This document shows positions 33,348 to 43,323 of a stretch of DNA of 64,000 nucleotides, one piece after another. Source of the stretch: Providencia rettgeri (GTDB lineage Bacteria > Pseudomonadota > Gammaproteobacteria > Enterobacterales > Enterobacteriaceae); contig NZ_CP053896.1 in the NCBI RefSeq assembly GCF_013255915.1, positions 3,162,001 to 3,226,000 on the forward strand, given 5' to 3'. The position numbers were made by a program, and so were the translations under genes. The first letter of the stretch is position 1; each line of letters begins with the position of its first letter. Under the pieces are notes generated by a model, which was given only the letters and a program-made list of their open reading frames with translations, was not told where the DNA came from and searched no databases.

Positions 33348-33375
33348 GTTGCTAGAAGTGAAGATGGCGGAGGAG
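33348..33375. repeat. tRNA-proximal attachment-site repeat
   Basis: 28 bp identical to 9685-9712. The right 11 bases are the 3' end of the tRNA-Ser gene, including its encoded CCA. Integration restored the tRNA. Confidence 0.88.
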
Positions 33376-33452
33376 GAGAGATTCGAACTCTCGGATGGTT
33401 TCCCATCGGCGGTTTTCAAGACCGCTGCCTTCAGCCGCTCGGCCACCCCTCC
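33365..33452 (-). tRNA. serT: tRNA-Ser (UGA)
   Basis: 88 nt on the minus strand with a 7-bp acceptor stem (one G-U pair), D arm GCCGAGCGGCTGAAGGC, anticodon stem-loop GCGGTCTTGAAAACCGC with anticodon TGA at 33418-33416, long variable arm GATGGGAAACCATC, T arm GAGAGTTCGAATCTCTC and encoded CCA. It is the integration site of the element. In E. coli serT also lies beside tusE (yccK)-yccX, so this is a conserved chromosomal position. Confidence 0.97.
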
Positions 33453-33634
33453 GCAATGACGTGCACTATAAACATCCTCTCATTGGATGTAAACCCCTAA
33501 TTTGATCATTCGCTTTAAAAATATACGCCTTTCATACTGTTGGGTGAAAATATCGACATTCTAACGACTTTACTTGGGTTATATCTCGATTTTTGCTAAA
33601 TTTACGTTCTAATTTTATTTGAGTTGAAAAGAGT

Positions 33635-33964
33635 ATGTTGGTTTTTAATAATCAAGAGATAGAAACAGACGCGCAAGGTTACCTGCTTGATAGCCAACAA
33701 TGGAGCGAAGAATTAATTCCTTTGCTAGCGCAGCAAGAAGATATTGAAATTACCAATGAACACCTAGAGATTATCCGTTTCGTCAGGAACTTCTATTTGG
33801 AATTTAATACCTCACCTGCTATTCGCATGTTGGTTAAAGCAGTTTCTCAACAATTTGGCGAAGAAAAAGGCAATAGCCGCTATCTATACCGGCTATTTCC
33901 AAAAGGGCCAGCTAAGCAAGCCACTAAACTTGCTGGCCTGCCAAAACCGGTGAAATGTATTTAA
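33635..33964 (+). CDS. tusE: Sulfur-relay protein TusE
   Basis: 109 residues of the DsrC/TusE family. TusE accepts persulfide sulfur from TusBCD and passes it to MnmA for 2-thiolation of the wobble uridine in tRNA. The essential penultimate-region cysteine is present at the C-terminus (KPVKCI). It is the first core gene after serT; yccA, which sits between them in E. coli, is absent here. Confidence 0.93.
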   Translation: MLVFNNQEIETDAQGYLLDSQQWSEELIPLLAQQEDIEITNEHLEIIRFVRNFYLEFNTSPAIRMLVKAVSQQFGEEKGNSRYLYRLFPKGPAKQATKLAGLPKPVKCI

Positions 33965-33971
33965 TTTTTCA

Positions 33972-34250
33972 CTAATAGCGGACACTAAAGTCCGCTATTG
34001 GCTCGGTCTTCCAGTTTTCTGTGAAAAAATGGTCTACTTTTGCTCCCGGTGGTCCCCCAGCTTTTAGCCACTCATCAACAAATTCAATATCTTGCTCTGT
34101 TCCGTAAACGGCTAGCTTAACACTGCCATCATCTCGGTTACACACAAAACCTTTTATGCCGTTCTGATTAGCCCAATGATAGGTTTGGTAACGAAACCCA
34201 ACCCCTTGAACACGACCATAAATATAAAAATATCGACCTGATGCAGTCAT
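33972..34250 (-). CDS. yccX: Acylphosphatase
   Basis: 92 residues. The acylphosphatase motif GRVQGVGFRYQTYHWA contains catalytic Arg20, and Asn38 (FVCNRDDG) is the second catalytic residue. It hydrolyses acyl phosphates in the cytosol. Convergent with tusE, only 7 bp apart; a hairpin overlaps its last codons. Confidence 0.94.
   Translation of the reverse strand: MTASGRYFYIYGRVQGVGFRYQTYHWANQNGIKGFVCNRDDGSVKLAVYGTEQDIEFVDEWLKAGGPPGAKVDHFFTENWKTEPIADFSVRY
33974..33999. terminator. Hairpin between tusE and yccX
   Basis: AATAGCGGAC-actaaa-GTCCGCTATT, a perfect 10-bp stem, lies over the 3' end of yccX just after the tusE stop. On the minus strand it leads into AGTGAAAAATT, on the plus strand no T-run follows. 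It probably serves both convergent genes. Confidence 0.65.
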
Positions 34251-34405
34251 GTGAGCCTCCGTTGTCAGAGCATAATGTATTGATACCTTCTTTTTAACAG
34301 TTGTTTTTTATTCATTGAACAGATAATCTGCTAAATGAGGCACTGCTTTTCATAGTTGCGTATAAAGACAGTGTATTGCGTTATTAATAATTGTCCATAT
34401 ATTAG

Positions 34406-34433
34406 CTTGAAAACGCGTAGCACTGCCCATATA
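34406..34433 (+). promoter_or_regulatory. Sigma32 (heat-shock) promoter of hspQ
   Basis: CTTGAAA at 34406-34412 and CCCATATA at 34426-34433 with a 13-base spacer fit the RpoH consensus (CTTGAAA, CCCCATNT). It lies about 40 bp before the hspQ start, where E. coli also uses sigma32. Confidence 0.78.
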
Positions 34434-34470
34434 TAGTTTGAAGTATAAGCAAGGCTTTTAGGAGGTCGCT

Positions 34471-34791
34471 ATGATGATCACCAGTAAATATGGAATCGGG
34501 CAACAAGTTAGGCACAAACTTCTCGGCTACTTAGGCGTCGTTGTAGATGTTGACGCTGAGTATTCGCTCGAACAACCACATGATGATGATATTGCCGCTA
34601 ACAGCACACTACGCGATCTACCTTGGTATCATGTTGTTATGGAAGATGACAATGGGGATGCAGTTCATACATATTTGGCTGAAGCTCAAATTACTTATGA
34701 AACCGTAGAAGACCATCCAGAACAACCATCAATGGATGAACTAGCGGAATCCATAAGGTCTCAGTTGCAAGCTCCTCGCCTTCGCAACTAA
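34471..34791 (+). CDS. hspQ: Heat-shock protein HspQ
   Basis: 106 residues. Binds hemimethylated DNA (formerly YccV) and acts as a Lon specificity enhancer. The conserved stretches [20 protein letters not shown] and [12 protein letters not shown] are intact, as is the C-terminus [15 protein letters not shown] precedes two possible ATGs (34471 or 34474). A heat-shock promoter lies upstream. Confidence 0.95.
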   Translation: MMITSKYGIGQQVRHKLLGYLGVVVDVDAEYSLEQPHDDDIAANSTLRDLPWYHVVMEDDNGDAVHTYLAEAQITYETVEDHPEQPSMDELAESIRSQLQAPRLRN

Positions 34792-34828
34792 CCTTCAAAT
34801 ATCTATATTGTTATTTATGAACGCAACC

Positions 34829-34860
34829 GTAAAGCAGCTCACTAGCTGCTTTACTTTTTA
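34829..34860. terminator. Bidirectional terminator hspQ / yccU
   Basis: GTAAAGCAGCT-cact-AGCTGCTTTAC, an 11-bp perfect stem followed by TTTTTAA on the plus strand, between convergent genes. Confidence 0.88.
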
Positions 34861-34874
34861 ACGCTAGAAATACT

Positions 34875-35288
34875 TTATTTTTCAAGACCTAAAGCGGGTA
34901 TTTCTTGTTTTGGGCATTTATCCATAACAAACTGCAAACCAGCCTGCAAAGCGATTTGCTGTGCTTCTTCGCTAATCACTCCTTTTTGTAACCACAAAAC
35001 TTTAGCTTTAATTTCCACGGCTTCTCTGGCCACTCCTACCGCAGCTTCTGCATTACGAAACACATCGACCATATCAATAGGCCCAGGTATATCACTAAGC
35101 TTTTCGTATACTAGCTGCCCTAACAAGGTTTGACCTGCCAATTTAGGACTGACAGGAATAACGGTATAGCCTTGATGTAAAAGATATTCCATGACTTCAT
35201 AACTCGGCCTATTTGCCTTATCACTCGCTCCCACTAAAGCGATTGTCCGGACACGCTTTAAAATTTCAGCAATTTCTTGATCTCTCAT
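34875..35288 (-). CDS. yccU: CoA-binding Rossmann-fold protein YccU
   Basis: 137 residues from the ATG at 35288, preceded by GGGAGA (an upstream start would add five residues). The CoA_binding_2 family pattern TIALVGASDKANRPSYEVM near the N-terminus and VIPVSPKLAGQTLLG follow the E. coli protein closely. The biochemical role is unknown. Convergent with hspQ. Confidence 0.92.
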   Translation of the reverse strand: MRDQEIAEILKRVRTIALVGASDKANRPSYEVMEYLLHQGYTVIPVSPKLAGQTLLGQLVYEKLSDIPGPIDMVDVFRNAEAAVGVAREAVEIKAKVLWLQKGVISEEAQQIALQAGLQFVMDKCPKQEIPALGLEK

Positions 35289-35402
35289 CAAAATATCTCC
35301 CAAAACCTATAAACTATTCATTAGCATTATGATATATGTTGTATATCTTTGCTCATTCAATTTTTAAAGATGTCTATCTCGCATCTTATTTAAGGGAACA
35401 TC

Positions 35403-35861
35403 ATGGAATCAACTACCCGTAAAATTACAGCCTCAAAAAATATTGCTTTGGTTGCCCATGACCACTGTAAACCTTCATTATTATCTTGGACTAAGAAAAA
35501 TAATGAACGGCTTCAAGCTCACAATTTATACGCAACAGGAACTACAGGCAATTTAATCCACCAGCACACTGGGTTGCCTGTTACGAGTATGCTAAGTGGC
35601 CCAATGGGAGGAGACCAACAAATAGGCTCAATGATTGCGGAGCAAAAAATTGACCTATTAATTTTCTTCTGGGACCCTCTTAATGCCGTGCCTCATGACC
35701 CAGATGTTAAAGCACTACTACGTTTAGCCACCGTTTGGAATATTCCTGTCGCAACCAACTCTGCAACCGCAGATTTTTTAATCACCTCCCCCTATTTTGA
35801 TAATACGATAGACGTCGTTATTCCTGATTACGAAAGCTATTTAACCAAACGAACTAACTAA
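35403..35861 (+). CDS. mgsA: Methylglyoxal synthase
   Basis: 152 residues. Converts dihydroxyacetone phosphate to methylglyoxal and phosphate, a bypass of lower glycolysis when phosphate is short. Active-site residues His19, Asp70 (MGGDQQ), Asp90 (FFWDPL) and His97 (AVPHDPD) are visible. Same position as in E. coli, convergent with helD. Confidence 0.97.
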   Translation: MESTTRKITASKNIALVAHDHCKPSLLSWTKKNNERLQAHNLYATGTTGNLIHQHTGLPVTSMLSGPMGGDQQIGSMIAEQKIDLLIFFWDPLNAVPHDPDVKALLRLATVWNIPVATNSATADFLITSPYFDNTIDVVIPDYESYLTKRTN

Positions 35862-35872
35862 TTCTATCTCTA

Positions 35873-35900
35873 TTAAGCGCCAGAGTATTCTGGCACTTAA
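35873..35900. terminator. Hairpin between mgsA and helD
   Basis: TTAAG-c-GCCAGA-gta-TTCTGGC-a-CTTAA forms a long stem with one mismatch between the convergent ends. No T-run follows, so termination strength is uncertain. Confidence 0.6.
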
Positions 35901-35917
35901 TAGATCATAATATAGCT

Positions 35918-37969
35918 TTAAGGTTTCTTTTGTTTTGGAACGCCCAATTGCTTGAGTTCATCGACAAATTCTGACGGTTTTTCTGGATGATAAAGCAACC
36001 AAACTTGCTGCTTAGCCCGTGTTAATGCGACATATAGCAAACGCCTTTCTTCTGCATGGTCAAAATCTTCGGGCTTAGGCAATAATGCTTGCTCAATAAC
36101 TGATTCGCGCGCAGGCGCAGGGAAACCATCCTTTCCGCTATTCAGACCACAAATTATCACATGATCTGCTTGCTGCCCTTTTGAGGCATGAATAGTCATA
36201 AACTGAATATTTAATTTTGGCCAACGAGTTTTGGCTTTATCTAAAATATTAGGTTTTAAATAATGGTAGCGGGCTAGTACTAATATCGTTTCATCATCAA
36301 GGACATAACCACTCATTTTATCCAATAAGCGTTCCAAGGCACCTTCATAAAGAAGAATAACAGATTTTTTATTCCCTTTAGTTAAACTATTCAATGGCTT
36401 ATCTAACTGCATAGGGTTTTGTAAAATAAACTGATTTGCAACCTCACCAATGCGTTGGTTAAAACGATAAGTCGTGTCTAAAGCGCAAAGTTCCCCAATA
36501 CCAAAGTTATGTTCAAACGATGTCGTTAAGTCTAATTCTGCACCACTAAACCGGTAAATGGCTTGCCAATCATCTCCAACCGCAAATAATGTGGTTTGCT
36601 TATTCTGCTGACGTAGTGCTTGCAGTAACTTCGCCCTGAGAGGTGAAATATCTTGAAACTCATCAACTAAAATATGTTTCCATGGGCTAATAAAACGCCC
36701 TTTTTCTAAAATATTAATGGCTTGATGAATTAATCCAGAAAAATCAATTGCACCTTCATCTTTCAAAGCGCTTTTCCATACTTTCAATAGCGGCGCCATT
36801 AAACGAATACGTTTTTGAAAAAGATCTCTTATTTCTTCCGACGTATTATCAATCATGTCCTTCTGGCTACCGCCATGCATACGCATTAAGCTTAGCCAAC
36901 GGTCTAAACGGGCAGTGACTTTAGTGCTAATTTTTTCGTCTTTCCAGAATTCACCGTCTGGAATTTCCCATTGCAACTCTTCAGAAAGCCATTCTCGCCA
37001 TCCTTTTGCCTGCGCTTTCTTTGCTGAACATTGTTCTCGCCATTCGTTTAATAACAGTGTTTGTCGTTTTTGAGTGTCTGTTTCTAACTCGCTAATCACT
37101 GGCGATTTTTTGCTACCTTCACGAATAATATGTAGAGCAAGCGCATGGAAAGTTTTAGCTTCAATATCTTGTTGTAAACGCGAGTGAATACGCCCATTCA
37201 TTTCATCTGCAGCTTTACGACCAAAAGCCAACAAAAGAATTTGTTCTGGTTTTGCCAAACCTCGCAAGATTAGCCAACCCGCTCTTGCAACTAGGACTGA
37301 TGTTTTACCACTTCCAGCCCCCGCCAGTACTAATACATTATCCTCACCATTAATCACAGATAAGGACTGTGAATAATTGAGTGGTGATGTTTCTACTTGC
37401 TGGAAAAAATCGTGATAACGAACTAATACAGACTCACACCAGTGATCGTTAATTTGTTTTCGGCATTCTTGACCGCTATTCAGCCAATTCAGACACTCGT
37501 GATATTGTGCTGCACAATTTTCATATAATGAAATGCGCGCCAAAGGCATAGGCAGAGACGAAAAGCTTTGTGATATTTTATCTTTTATTTCAGATAGATG
37601 ACGTAATGTTAGCCACCTGTCTTGTTGTGTCAATTGTTCAATCGAATTAACTAATTCAGTCAATACACTAGCACTGACTTGACTCATTTCAGTGCTCCAT
37701 TGTTGCCATTTTTCATTCAAATAATGGTAAAAGCGCTGAGTTTGCTTCCATTCAGTACCATGTAAACGAACAACTTGTTCATTCACAATTTCAAATTCTA
37801 ACTCCCCCCAAACAATCCCTCTCTTACAACGAAGATCGATAAGTTCATTAAATGGGATAAGATATTGGTGGTTTTCACCACTCACTTCAATACCTGCGTT
37901 GAGTAAGCGAACCCGATTGTAGGGATGCTGAGCCAGACGCTGTCCAATCTGTGTTGATTTCAGTTCCAT
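35918..37969 (-). CDS. helD: DNA helicase IV
   Basis: 683 residues from the ATG at 37969 (AGGA upstream), matching the E. coli start MELK. UvrD-like superfamily 1 helicase with Walker A LAGAGSGKTS (around residue 216), DEFQDISP motif II (about 447), and TIHASKGQQAD motif. Unwinds DNA 3' to 5' in recombination and repair. Divergent from yccS. Confidence 0.96.
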   Translation of the reverse strand: MELKSTQIGQRLAQHPYNRVRLLNAGIEVSGENHQYLIPFNELIDLRCKRGIVWGELEFEIVNEQVVRLHGTEWKQTQRFYHYLNEKWQQWSTEMSQVSASVLTELVNSIEQLTQQDRWLTLRHLSEIKDKISQSFSSLPMPLARISLYENCAAQYHECLNWLNSGQECRKQINDHWCESVLVRYHDFFQQVETSPLNYSQSLSVINGEDNVLVLAGAGSGKTSVLVARAGWLILRGLAKPEQILLLAFGRKAADEMNGRIHSRLQQDIEAKTFHALALHIIREGSKKSPVISELETDTQKRQTLLLNEWREQCSAKKAQAKGWREWLSEELQWEIPDGEFWKDEKISTKVTARLDRWLSLMRMHGGSQKDMIDNTSEEIRDLFQKRIRLMAPLLKVWKSALKDEGAIDFSGLIHQAINILEKGRFISPWKHILVDEFQDISPLRAKLLQALRQQNKQTTLFAVGDDWQAIYRFSGAELDLTTSFEHNFGIGELCALDTTYRFNQRIGEVANQFILQNPMQLDKPLNSLTKGNKKSVILLYEGALERLLDKMSGYVLDDETILVLARYHYLKPNILDKAKTRWPKLNIQFMTIHASKGQQADHVIICGLNSGKDGFPAPARESVIEQALLPKPEDFDHAEERRLLYVALTRAKQQVWLLYHPEKPSEFVDELKQLGVPKQKKP

Positions 37970-38091
37970 ACGTCCTGCACCTGAGAAAATCAATGACAAA
38001 ATACGGTTGGCTTGATTCCAAACGGTTTTTTATTCCTTGCAAACAAGCTATCCTATATAGATTAGGGCTTGTCTTACCTTTGAGGTACTTT

Positions 38092-40242
38092 GTGTTAACA
38101 CTGCTTACCAGTTATCGTCGTGTGCTATATAACAGCCATTTTTTATATTATATCCGAATATTTATAGCCCTGACAGGCGCAACCTTAGTGCCGTGGTTGT
38201 TAAACCAAGAGCCTAAAATCACCATCCCACTGACATTGGGTGTGGTTGCTGCAGCACTAACTGACTTAGATGATAGGCTAACTGGCAGAATAAAAAATTT
38301 AATTATTACACTTTTTTGTTTTTTTATTGCATCAGTTTCTATTGAACTACTTTTTCCCTACCCTTTGTTTTTCTTTTTTGGCCTCGCATTTTCTACCTGT
38401 GGCTTTATTCTTCTTGGCGCTTTAGGGCAGCGATACGCAACCATCGCATTTGGTGCGCTGTTAATTGCCATTTATACCATGCTCGGCGTACCCATTTTTG
38501 ATACTTGGTACCAACAACCTGCATTATTACTCACAGGGGCAATTTGGTATAATATTTTAACCTTAATTGGGCATATCTTATTTCCTGTTAGGCCATTACA
38601 AGATGCAATAACCCAATGCTATCAGCAACTTTCAGCTTATCTAGATGCAAAAGCCAACTTATTTGACCCTGACTTAGAAGATGACTACCAACGATCAGTT
38701 TATGATTTAGCATTAGTAAACAGTCATTTGGTCAGTACCATGAACCAAGCAAAAATTGCATTACTGAGCCGGTTAAAAGGAGACCGGGGGCAAAAAGGTA
38801 CCCGAAATTCGCTACAATACTATTTTGTTGCCCAAGATATTCACGAGCGAGCAAGCTCATCTCATATTCAATATCAACAACTTAGCCGTACTTTACGTCA
38901 TTGTGATATTTTATTTCGTTTCCAACGCCTATTAACTATGCAAGCGAGAGCCTGCCAGCAAGTTGCTCAATCTGTTTTATGGCGTAAACAATACCAACAT
39001 AACCCTCGTTTTGAGCGTACTTTCACTTACATTGAAAAATCGCTACAGCTACTAAAACAGCAATCGCCTGAGCTTCATGAAATTAAGGCCCTATATAACT
39101 TACTTAAAAACTTAAAAGGAATTGACGTCCAACTGAAAGGCCTAAGCCTTGAGCAGAGTTCATGGCAGCAAAATAATAAGCAAATAGAACAGTTATCTGA
39201 CGAATCGTTATCAGGTATTAGTGATATTATTTCGCGAGTTAAGCACCATTTAACACCAAAATCCTCTTTATTTCGCCATGCAGTAAGAATGTCAATTCTC
39301 CTTTGTACTGGCTATATCATCATACAACTATTTGATATGGAAAGAGGATATTGGATATTACTCACGAGTTTATTTGTATGCCAACCAAACTACAGTGCCA
39401 CTAAACGGCGCTTAGCCCTTCGCATAATAGGAACTATTGTTGGTATTCTTATTGGCTTACCTTTGCTGAATTTAATCCCTTCAATGGAAGGGCAACTTAC
39501 GCTAATCGTTATTTCTGGTTTACTGTTTTTTATGTTTCGCAGTAGCCAATATGCCCAAGCAACATTATTTATCACACTTCTCGTTTTGTTTTGTTTTAAC
39601 CTACTGGGCGAGGGGTTTGATGTTGCACTTCCACGGATCATTGACACTTTAATTGGTTGTTTTATTGCATTACTTGCAGTGAGTTTTATTTGGCCAGACT
39701 GGAAGTTCCGCCAACTTCCCCAAGTTATTCAAAAAACTATGGACAGCAACTGCCGCTATTTAGATGCTATTTTACAACAATACTACCAAGGTAAAGACAA
39801 CCGCCTTGAGTACCGAATTGCACGTAGAGATGCACATAATAATGATGCAGAGTTCGCTTCTATTGTGTCCAATATGGCTTCTGACCCTAAGTCTTATCGA
39901 ATCACCCAAGAACAAGCTTTTCGCCTACTCTGCTTAAACCATACCTTACTCAGTTATATTTCTGCATTAGGCGCACATCGTGAAAAAATGCAAAATGAAG
40001 GTAACCTTTCATTACTCAACGACGCAATTTGCTATGTTGAATCGTCGTTACAAATCACCACCATTGACCCACTAGTTATTGATAAAAAATCAGATGAGCT
40101 TCGCCATAGTTTATTAAACCGAATAGATAACATTTCAACTAGTGATGACGAAAAAACGTTACTTATCATGGAACAAACTAAGTTATTACTCGAATTAATC
40201 CCTGAGATAAAACAGATAATTCGAACCATTAGTGCGTCATAA
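38092..40242 (+). CDS. yccS: Inner-membrane FUSC-type protein YccS
   Basis: 716 residues from the GTG at 38092, which has GAGG upstream and matches the length of the E. coli protein; the longer frame from 37951 overlaps helD. Two membrane blocks (about 20-150 and 390-520) flank a cytoplasmic helical part, as in FUSC/aromatic-acid-exporter-like proteins. Conserved segments include PLTLGVVAAALTDLDDRL and RYATIAFGALLIAIYTMLG. Role unknown. Confidence 0.93.
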   Translation: MLTLLTSYRRVLYNSHFLYYIRIFIALTGATLVPWLLNQEPKITIPLTLGVVAAALTDLDDRLTGRIKNLIITLFCFFIASVSIELLFPYPLFFFFGLAFSTCGFILLGALGQRYATIAFGALLIAIYTMLGVPIFDTWYQQPALLLTGAIWYNILTLIGHILFPVRPLQDAITQCYQQLSAYLDAKANLFDPDLEDDYQRSVYDLALVNSHLVSTMNQAKIALLSRLKGDRGQKGTRNSLQYYFVAQDIHERASSSHIQYQQLSRTLRHCDILFRFQRLLTMQARACQQVAQSVLWRKQYQHNPRFERTFTYIEKSLQLLKQQSPELHEIKALYNLLKNLKGIDVQLKGLSLEQSSWQQNNKQIEQLSDESLSGISDIISRVKHHLTPKSSLFRHAVRMSILLCTGYIIIQLFDMERGYWILLTSLFVCQPNYSATKRRLALRIIGTIVGILIGLPLLNLIPSMEGQLTLIVISGLLFFMFRSSQYAQATLFITLLVLFCFNLLGEGFDVALPRIIDTLIGCFIALLAVSFIWPDWKFRQLPQVIQKTMDSNCRYLDAILQQYYQGKDNRLEYRIARRDAHNNDAEFASIVSNMASDPKSYRITQEQAFRLLCLNHTLLSYISALGAHREKMQNEGNLSLLNDAICYVESSLQITTIDPLVIDKKSDELRHSLLNRIDNISTSDDEKTLLIMEQTKLLLELIPEIKQIIRTISAS

Positions 40243-40337
40243 ATATACCGATGAGCGGGTATTAAAATCCTAAATACCCGCCCATTTCATATCGCGTAAT
40301 GTAATATTAATTATAATAACAGTCGCTTTCCGCAGGT

Positions 40338-40952
40338 TTAGGCTGATGTCAACTCAAAACTATTATACCAAGCAATTAACTCTTGTTTGATATCCTTGGG
40401 TAAAACAGCACTATGACACCCTTCTATTGCAGCGGCTAAGCCAATGAGTAACTTAATACTTGGGTTATTCCTACCATGTTTTTTTAGCTTCATAAAACAA
40501 GCCTTTGCCCCCATCATACGCAGCTCATCAACATGCGATACTCCGATTTTCCCTAGTGCGCGCTCAACCGACATATTCATATTAGGCAAATCTTTTATGC
40601 GCATAGTCATTGATTGCTTTTGTTTTAATTCCTCGATAGCTGAACGGTACGCCAACTCAATATATTGGAGAAACAAGGGCTCGTCATGCCAAACTTGTTC
40701 CGAAAGTAGATAGTAGCGCATTTCCAATGGAATGCCTTTTTTACTATAAACTAACCGATTGAACCCTGACGCTTCAAAGTGACTTCTTGCCACTAAGCAG
40801 CCACGCAAATAAAAACAACCGTCGAGTACCAATCCTACAATGGCATCATCGACTAATAGACAAAATCCACCAAAATGATTTTTGCGTTTTAGCTCGCCAA
40901 ACTGACTTAACAAACGAGATAAATAAAAAATTTTTTCTTCTTCTAACAACAT
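40338..40952 (-). CDS. sxy: Competence regulator Sxy/TfoX
   Basis: 204 residues from the ATG at 40952, which has AAGGAG eight bases upstream. The TfoX N-terminal domain (about 10-110) and C-terminal helical domain with RIKDLPNMNMSVERALGKIG (about 123-142) are both present. Sxy works with CRP at CRP-S sites to switch on DNA-uptake genes. Convergent with yccS, divergent from sulA, as in E. coli. Confidence 0.94.
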   Translation of the reverse strand: MLLEEEKIFYLSRLLSQFGELKRKNHFGGFCLLVDDAIVGLVLDGCFYLRGCLVARSHFEASGFNRLVYSKKGIPLEMRYYLLSEQVWHDEPLFLQYIELAYRSAIEELKQKQSMTMRIKDLPNMNMSVERALGKIGVSHVDELRMMGAKACFMKLKKHGRNNPSIKLLIGLAAAIEGCHSAVLPKDIKQELIAWYNSFELTSA

Positions 40953-41123
40953 TACCAAACTCCTTTTTGGGTATGCTCAATTTTCATCCTTGAGAAAAAT
41001 AATTTTATAACTTCTTTTTTTACAGATAATTACGCATAACTAATTTTGAGAGCTTCCATAAAAAATGCCAAGAAGAATGCAGAAAAAAACAACAAAGTTG
41101 CGAAGCGCTTTGAAAAAATAGTC

Positions 41124-41164
41124 TTGATATTGGATGGATATACAGTTACTGTATGTTCATACAG
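41124..41164 (+). promoter_or_regulatory. sulA promoter with LexA box
   Basis: CTGTATGTTCATACAG at 41149-41164 is a perfect LexA site (CTGT-N8-ACAG). It overlaps the -10 TACTGT (41147-41152) of a promoter whose -35 is TTGATA at 41124-41129, with a 17-base spacer. Confidence 0.93.
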
Positions 41165-41183
41165 CATTGTAACGAGGTAAATT

Positions 41184-41705
41184 ATGAGCATCTATTCTTG
41201 GAACAACTCAACAGAACATTCTCTTAATAATTACGCACAATCAATCCCTGCGACAGGGCTTACTAACAGCTCTATGCAACAAGGTATGGTGAGCGAGCTT
41301 GTTTACGATGAAAAACACCCTATTATGGATTACATTTTGTTGCCAATGCTTCGCCAGTTTGGGGTTCAATCACGCTGGTTACTCTGGTTAAGCCCTAATA
41401 AGAAACTCAGTAAGCACTGGTTAGAACAATCAGGAATACCAACTCATAAGGTTATGCAATTAAACCATATGGAAGATATCACTACGATTGGCGCCATGGA
41501 AAAAGCACTAAGAAGTGGTAATTACAGTGTGGTTTTAGGGTGGCTACCTGAAATAAGCGAGCAAGATTTTGTTCGCTTGCAATACGCAGCTCAAGAAGGC
41601 CGTTCTATCGGTTTAATTATGCGCCCACAGAAAACGTTTAATATGATTAATACACTAGCAGGACAGCCAAACCACTTAAAAATTCATTCAAATCATTACC
41701 ACTAG
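41184..41705 (+). CDS. sulA: SOS cell-division inhibitor SulA
   Basis: 173 residues. Binds FtsZ monomers to stop septation after DNA damage and is degraded by Lon; the C-terminus ends in HSNHYH, close to the Lon recognition tail of E. coli SulA. RecA-like fold segments WLLWLSPNKKLSKHWLEQSG and SVVLGWLPEISEQDFVRLQ are conserved. LexA-controlled promoter directly upstream. Confidence 0.95.
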   Translation: MSIYSWNNSTEHSLNNYAQSIPATGLTNSSMQQGMVSELVYDEKHPIMDYILLPMLRQFGVQSRWLLWLSPNKKLSKHWLEQSGIPTHKVMQLNHMEDITTIGAMEKALRSGNYSVVLGWLPEISEQDFVRLQYAAQEGRSIGLIMRPQKTFNMINTLAGQPNHLKIHSNHYH

Positions 41706-42060
41706 CCAAGATTAAGAATTTTCTTACTAAATTTAACCTTTAGAAATATTTTCCTCTAAAGTTAAATTAAATGTATTGTAGATCAATCAGATAGATAAAA
41801 AATAATCATTACAGAAAATATACATATCTCTCTGATTTATACACTAAAAAAATACTTTTTTTAACGATTATTGCTCACTCTACTTGTATCTTTTTAAGTT
41901 CGTTGTAGACTTTAGCTTGTTCGGCTTATGGCATTATTTTTTTACTTTTATTATTTTTTTGTAGATAATGTCTGCGAAACCTAGCAAGTAAATTAAACCA
42001 ATGGCATATAATAAGGCTCAGCGAAGCCAAGCCAATATTGGATGATAACGAGGCGTAAAA
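41706..42060 (+). promoter_or_regulatory. ompA promoter and long 5' leader
   Basis: 355 bp without a gene, AT-rich. The last part, TTGGATGATAACGAGGCG, is identical to the E. coli ompA ribosome-binding region, which is the target of the small RNA MicA. The long structured leader stabilises ompA mRNA in E. coli; conservation here suggests the same. Confidence 0.7.
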
Positions 42061-43152
42061 ATGAAAAAAACAGCTATCGCAGTAGCAGTGGCAGTAGCAG
42101 CTTTTGCAACCGTTGCACAAGCAGCTCCAAAAGATAACACTTGGTATACCGGTGCTAAATTAGGTTGGTCTCACTATGAAGACACTAGCCTGAATCCAGC
42201 AAAAACTGGTACAGACTATGCAGGTTGGGGCACTGTTGGTAACAGCACTGACCGTGACACAATCGGTGCAGGTGCCTACGCTGGTTACCAATATAACCAA
42301 TACTTAGGCTTCGAGCTTGGCTATGATTGGTTCGGTAAAATGAAATACAAAGGCGCTGGTAACAGCGGTGACCTGAAATCTATGGGTGTTTCATTAACTA
42401 CCAAATTAAGCTATCCAATCATGGATGACTTAGATGTTTACACGCGTTTAGGTGGTATGGTTTACCGTACAGAAGCTAAAGCTCACCAAAATGGCCAACG
42501 TTTCAAAGAAACTGACACTGGCGTTGCACCTGTATACGCATTAGGTCTTGAGTATGCAATCACTCCAGAGTGGGCTACTCGTTTAGACTACCAGTGGGTT
42601 AGCAACTTAGGTGATAAAGACAACATCGGTACTCGTCCAGACAACGGCATGCTGAGCGTTGGTGTTGCATACCGTTTCGGTCAAGCTGATGCTCCAGTTG
42701 TTGCTCCAGCTCCAGTTGTTGAGCCAGCAGCTCCAGTTGTTGAAAACAAACGTTTCACACTGCGTTCAGACGTTCTGTTTAACTTCAACAAAGCATCTCT
42801 GAAACCAGAAGGTCAGCAAGCTCTGAATGAACTGTACAACGAACTGAGCAGCATCGACCCAACTCAAGGTCGCGTACTGGTAGTTGGTTTCACTGACCGT
42901 ATCGGTTCACAAAACTACAACCTGCCTCTGTCACAGAAACGTGCTCAGTCAGTAGTTGACTACTTAGTATCTAAAGGCGTTCCAGCTAGCGCAATCGCTG
43001 CAGAAGGCCGTGGTAAAGAAGATCCAGTAACTGGTAACAAATGTGACAACGTTAAAGGCCGTGCAGCTCTGATCGAGTGTTTAGCGCCAGACCGTCGCGT
43101 TGAAATCGAAATCCAAGGTACAACTGAAGTTGTAACTCAGCCAGGTGCTTAA
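42061..43152 (+). CDS. ompA: Outer-membrane protein OmpA
   Basis: 363 residues: signal peptide (1-21, cut after AQA), eight-stranded beta-barrel (to about 205), Pro/Ala/Val hinge ([15 protein letters not shown]), and a peptidoglycan-binding OmpA C-terminal domain (about 235-350) with [20 protein letters not shown]. Two cysteines near the C-terminus (NKCDN and ECLAP) form the usual disulfide. Codon use is that of a highly expressed gene. Confidence 0.98.
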   Translation: MKKTAIAVAVAVAAFATVAQAAPKDNTWYTGAKLGWSHYEDTSLNPAKTGTDYAGWGTVGNSTDRDTIGAGAYAGYQYNQYLGFELGYDWFGKMKYKGAGNSGDLKSMGVSLTTKLSYPIMDDLDVYTRLGGMVYRTEAKAHQNGQRFKETDTGVAPVYALGLEYAITPEWATRLDYQWVSNLGDKDNIGTRPDNGMLSVGVAYRFGQADAPVVAPAPVVEPAAPVVENKRFTLRSDVLFNFNKASLKPEGQQALNELYNELSSIDPTQGRVLVVGFTDRIGSQNYNLPLSQKRAQSVVDYLVSKGVPASAIAAEGRGKEDPVTGNKCDNVKGRAALIECLAPDRRVEIEIQGTTEVVTQPGA

Positions 43153-43190
43153 TTCTTAGCCCTAGTTTGAATTTCGAACTGAAATACAAA

Positions 43191-43216
43191 AACCCCAATT
43201 AATATTGGGGTTTTTT
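43191..43216 (+). terminator. ompA terminator
   Basis: AACCCCAAT-taat-ATTGGGG followed by TTTTTT, 40 bp after the ompA stop; a strong intrinsic terminator. Confidence 0.92.
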
Positions 43217-43323
43217 ATTACTAAAAATAATAGGCACGATACAAAAATTCACTTTTAAAATTAAACTTCCCGCAATCATGTCATATAGCTTGAATTACCA
43301 GCACTGATCCTCACAGATCTTCT

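Larger units (their letters stand above)
9702..33375. mobile_element. Satellite- or prophage-like integrated element at tRNA-Ser(UGA)
   Basis: About 23.6 kb flanked by the 28-bp direct repeat. From the tRNA inwards it carries integrase, an unknown protein, AlpA, Rha, an Icd-like protein, a run of small genes, ORF6N, a primase-helicase with an iteron array, ProQ/FinO, a lipoprotein, tape measure and gp10-like genes, Zn-ribbon and EVE-like proteins, then SSB-like and cargo genes. No terminase, portal, capsid, tail-tube or lysis gene is recognisable. The plan fits a P4/PICI-type satellite or a strongly reduced prophage; I favour satellite, but gene content alone does not prove mobilisation. Confidence 0.8.

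Noticed and set aside
9702..33375. Complete inducible prophage
   Set aside because: No terminase, portal, capsid, tail-tube, baseplate, holin or endolysin gene is recognisable.
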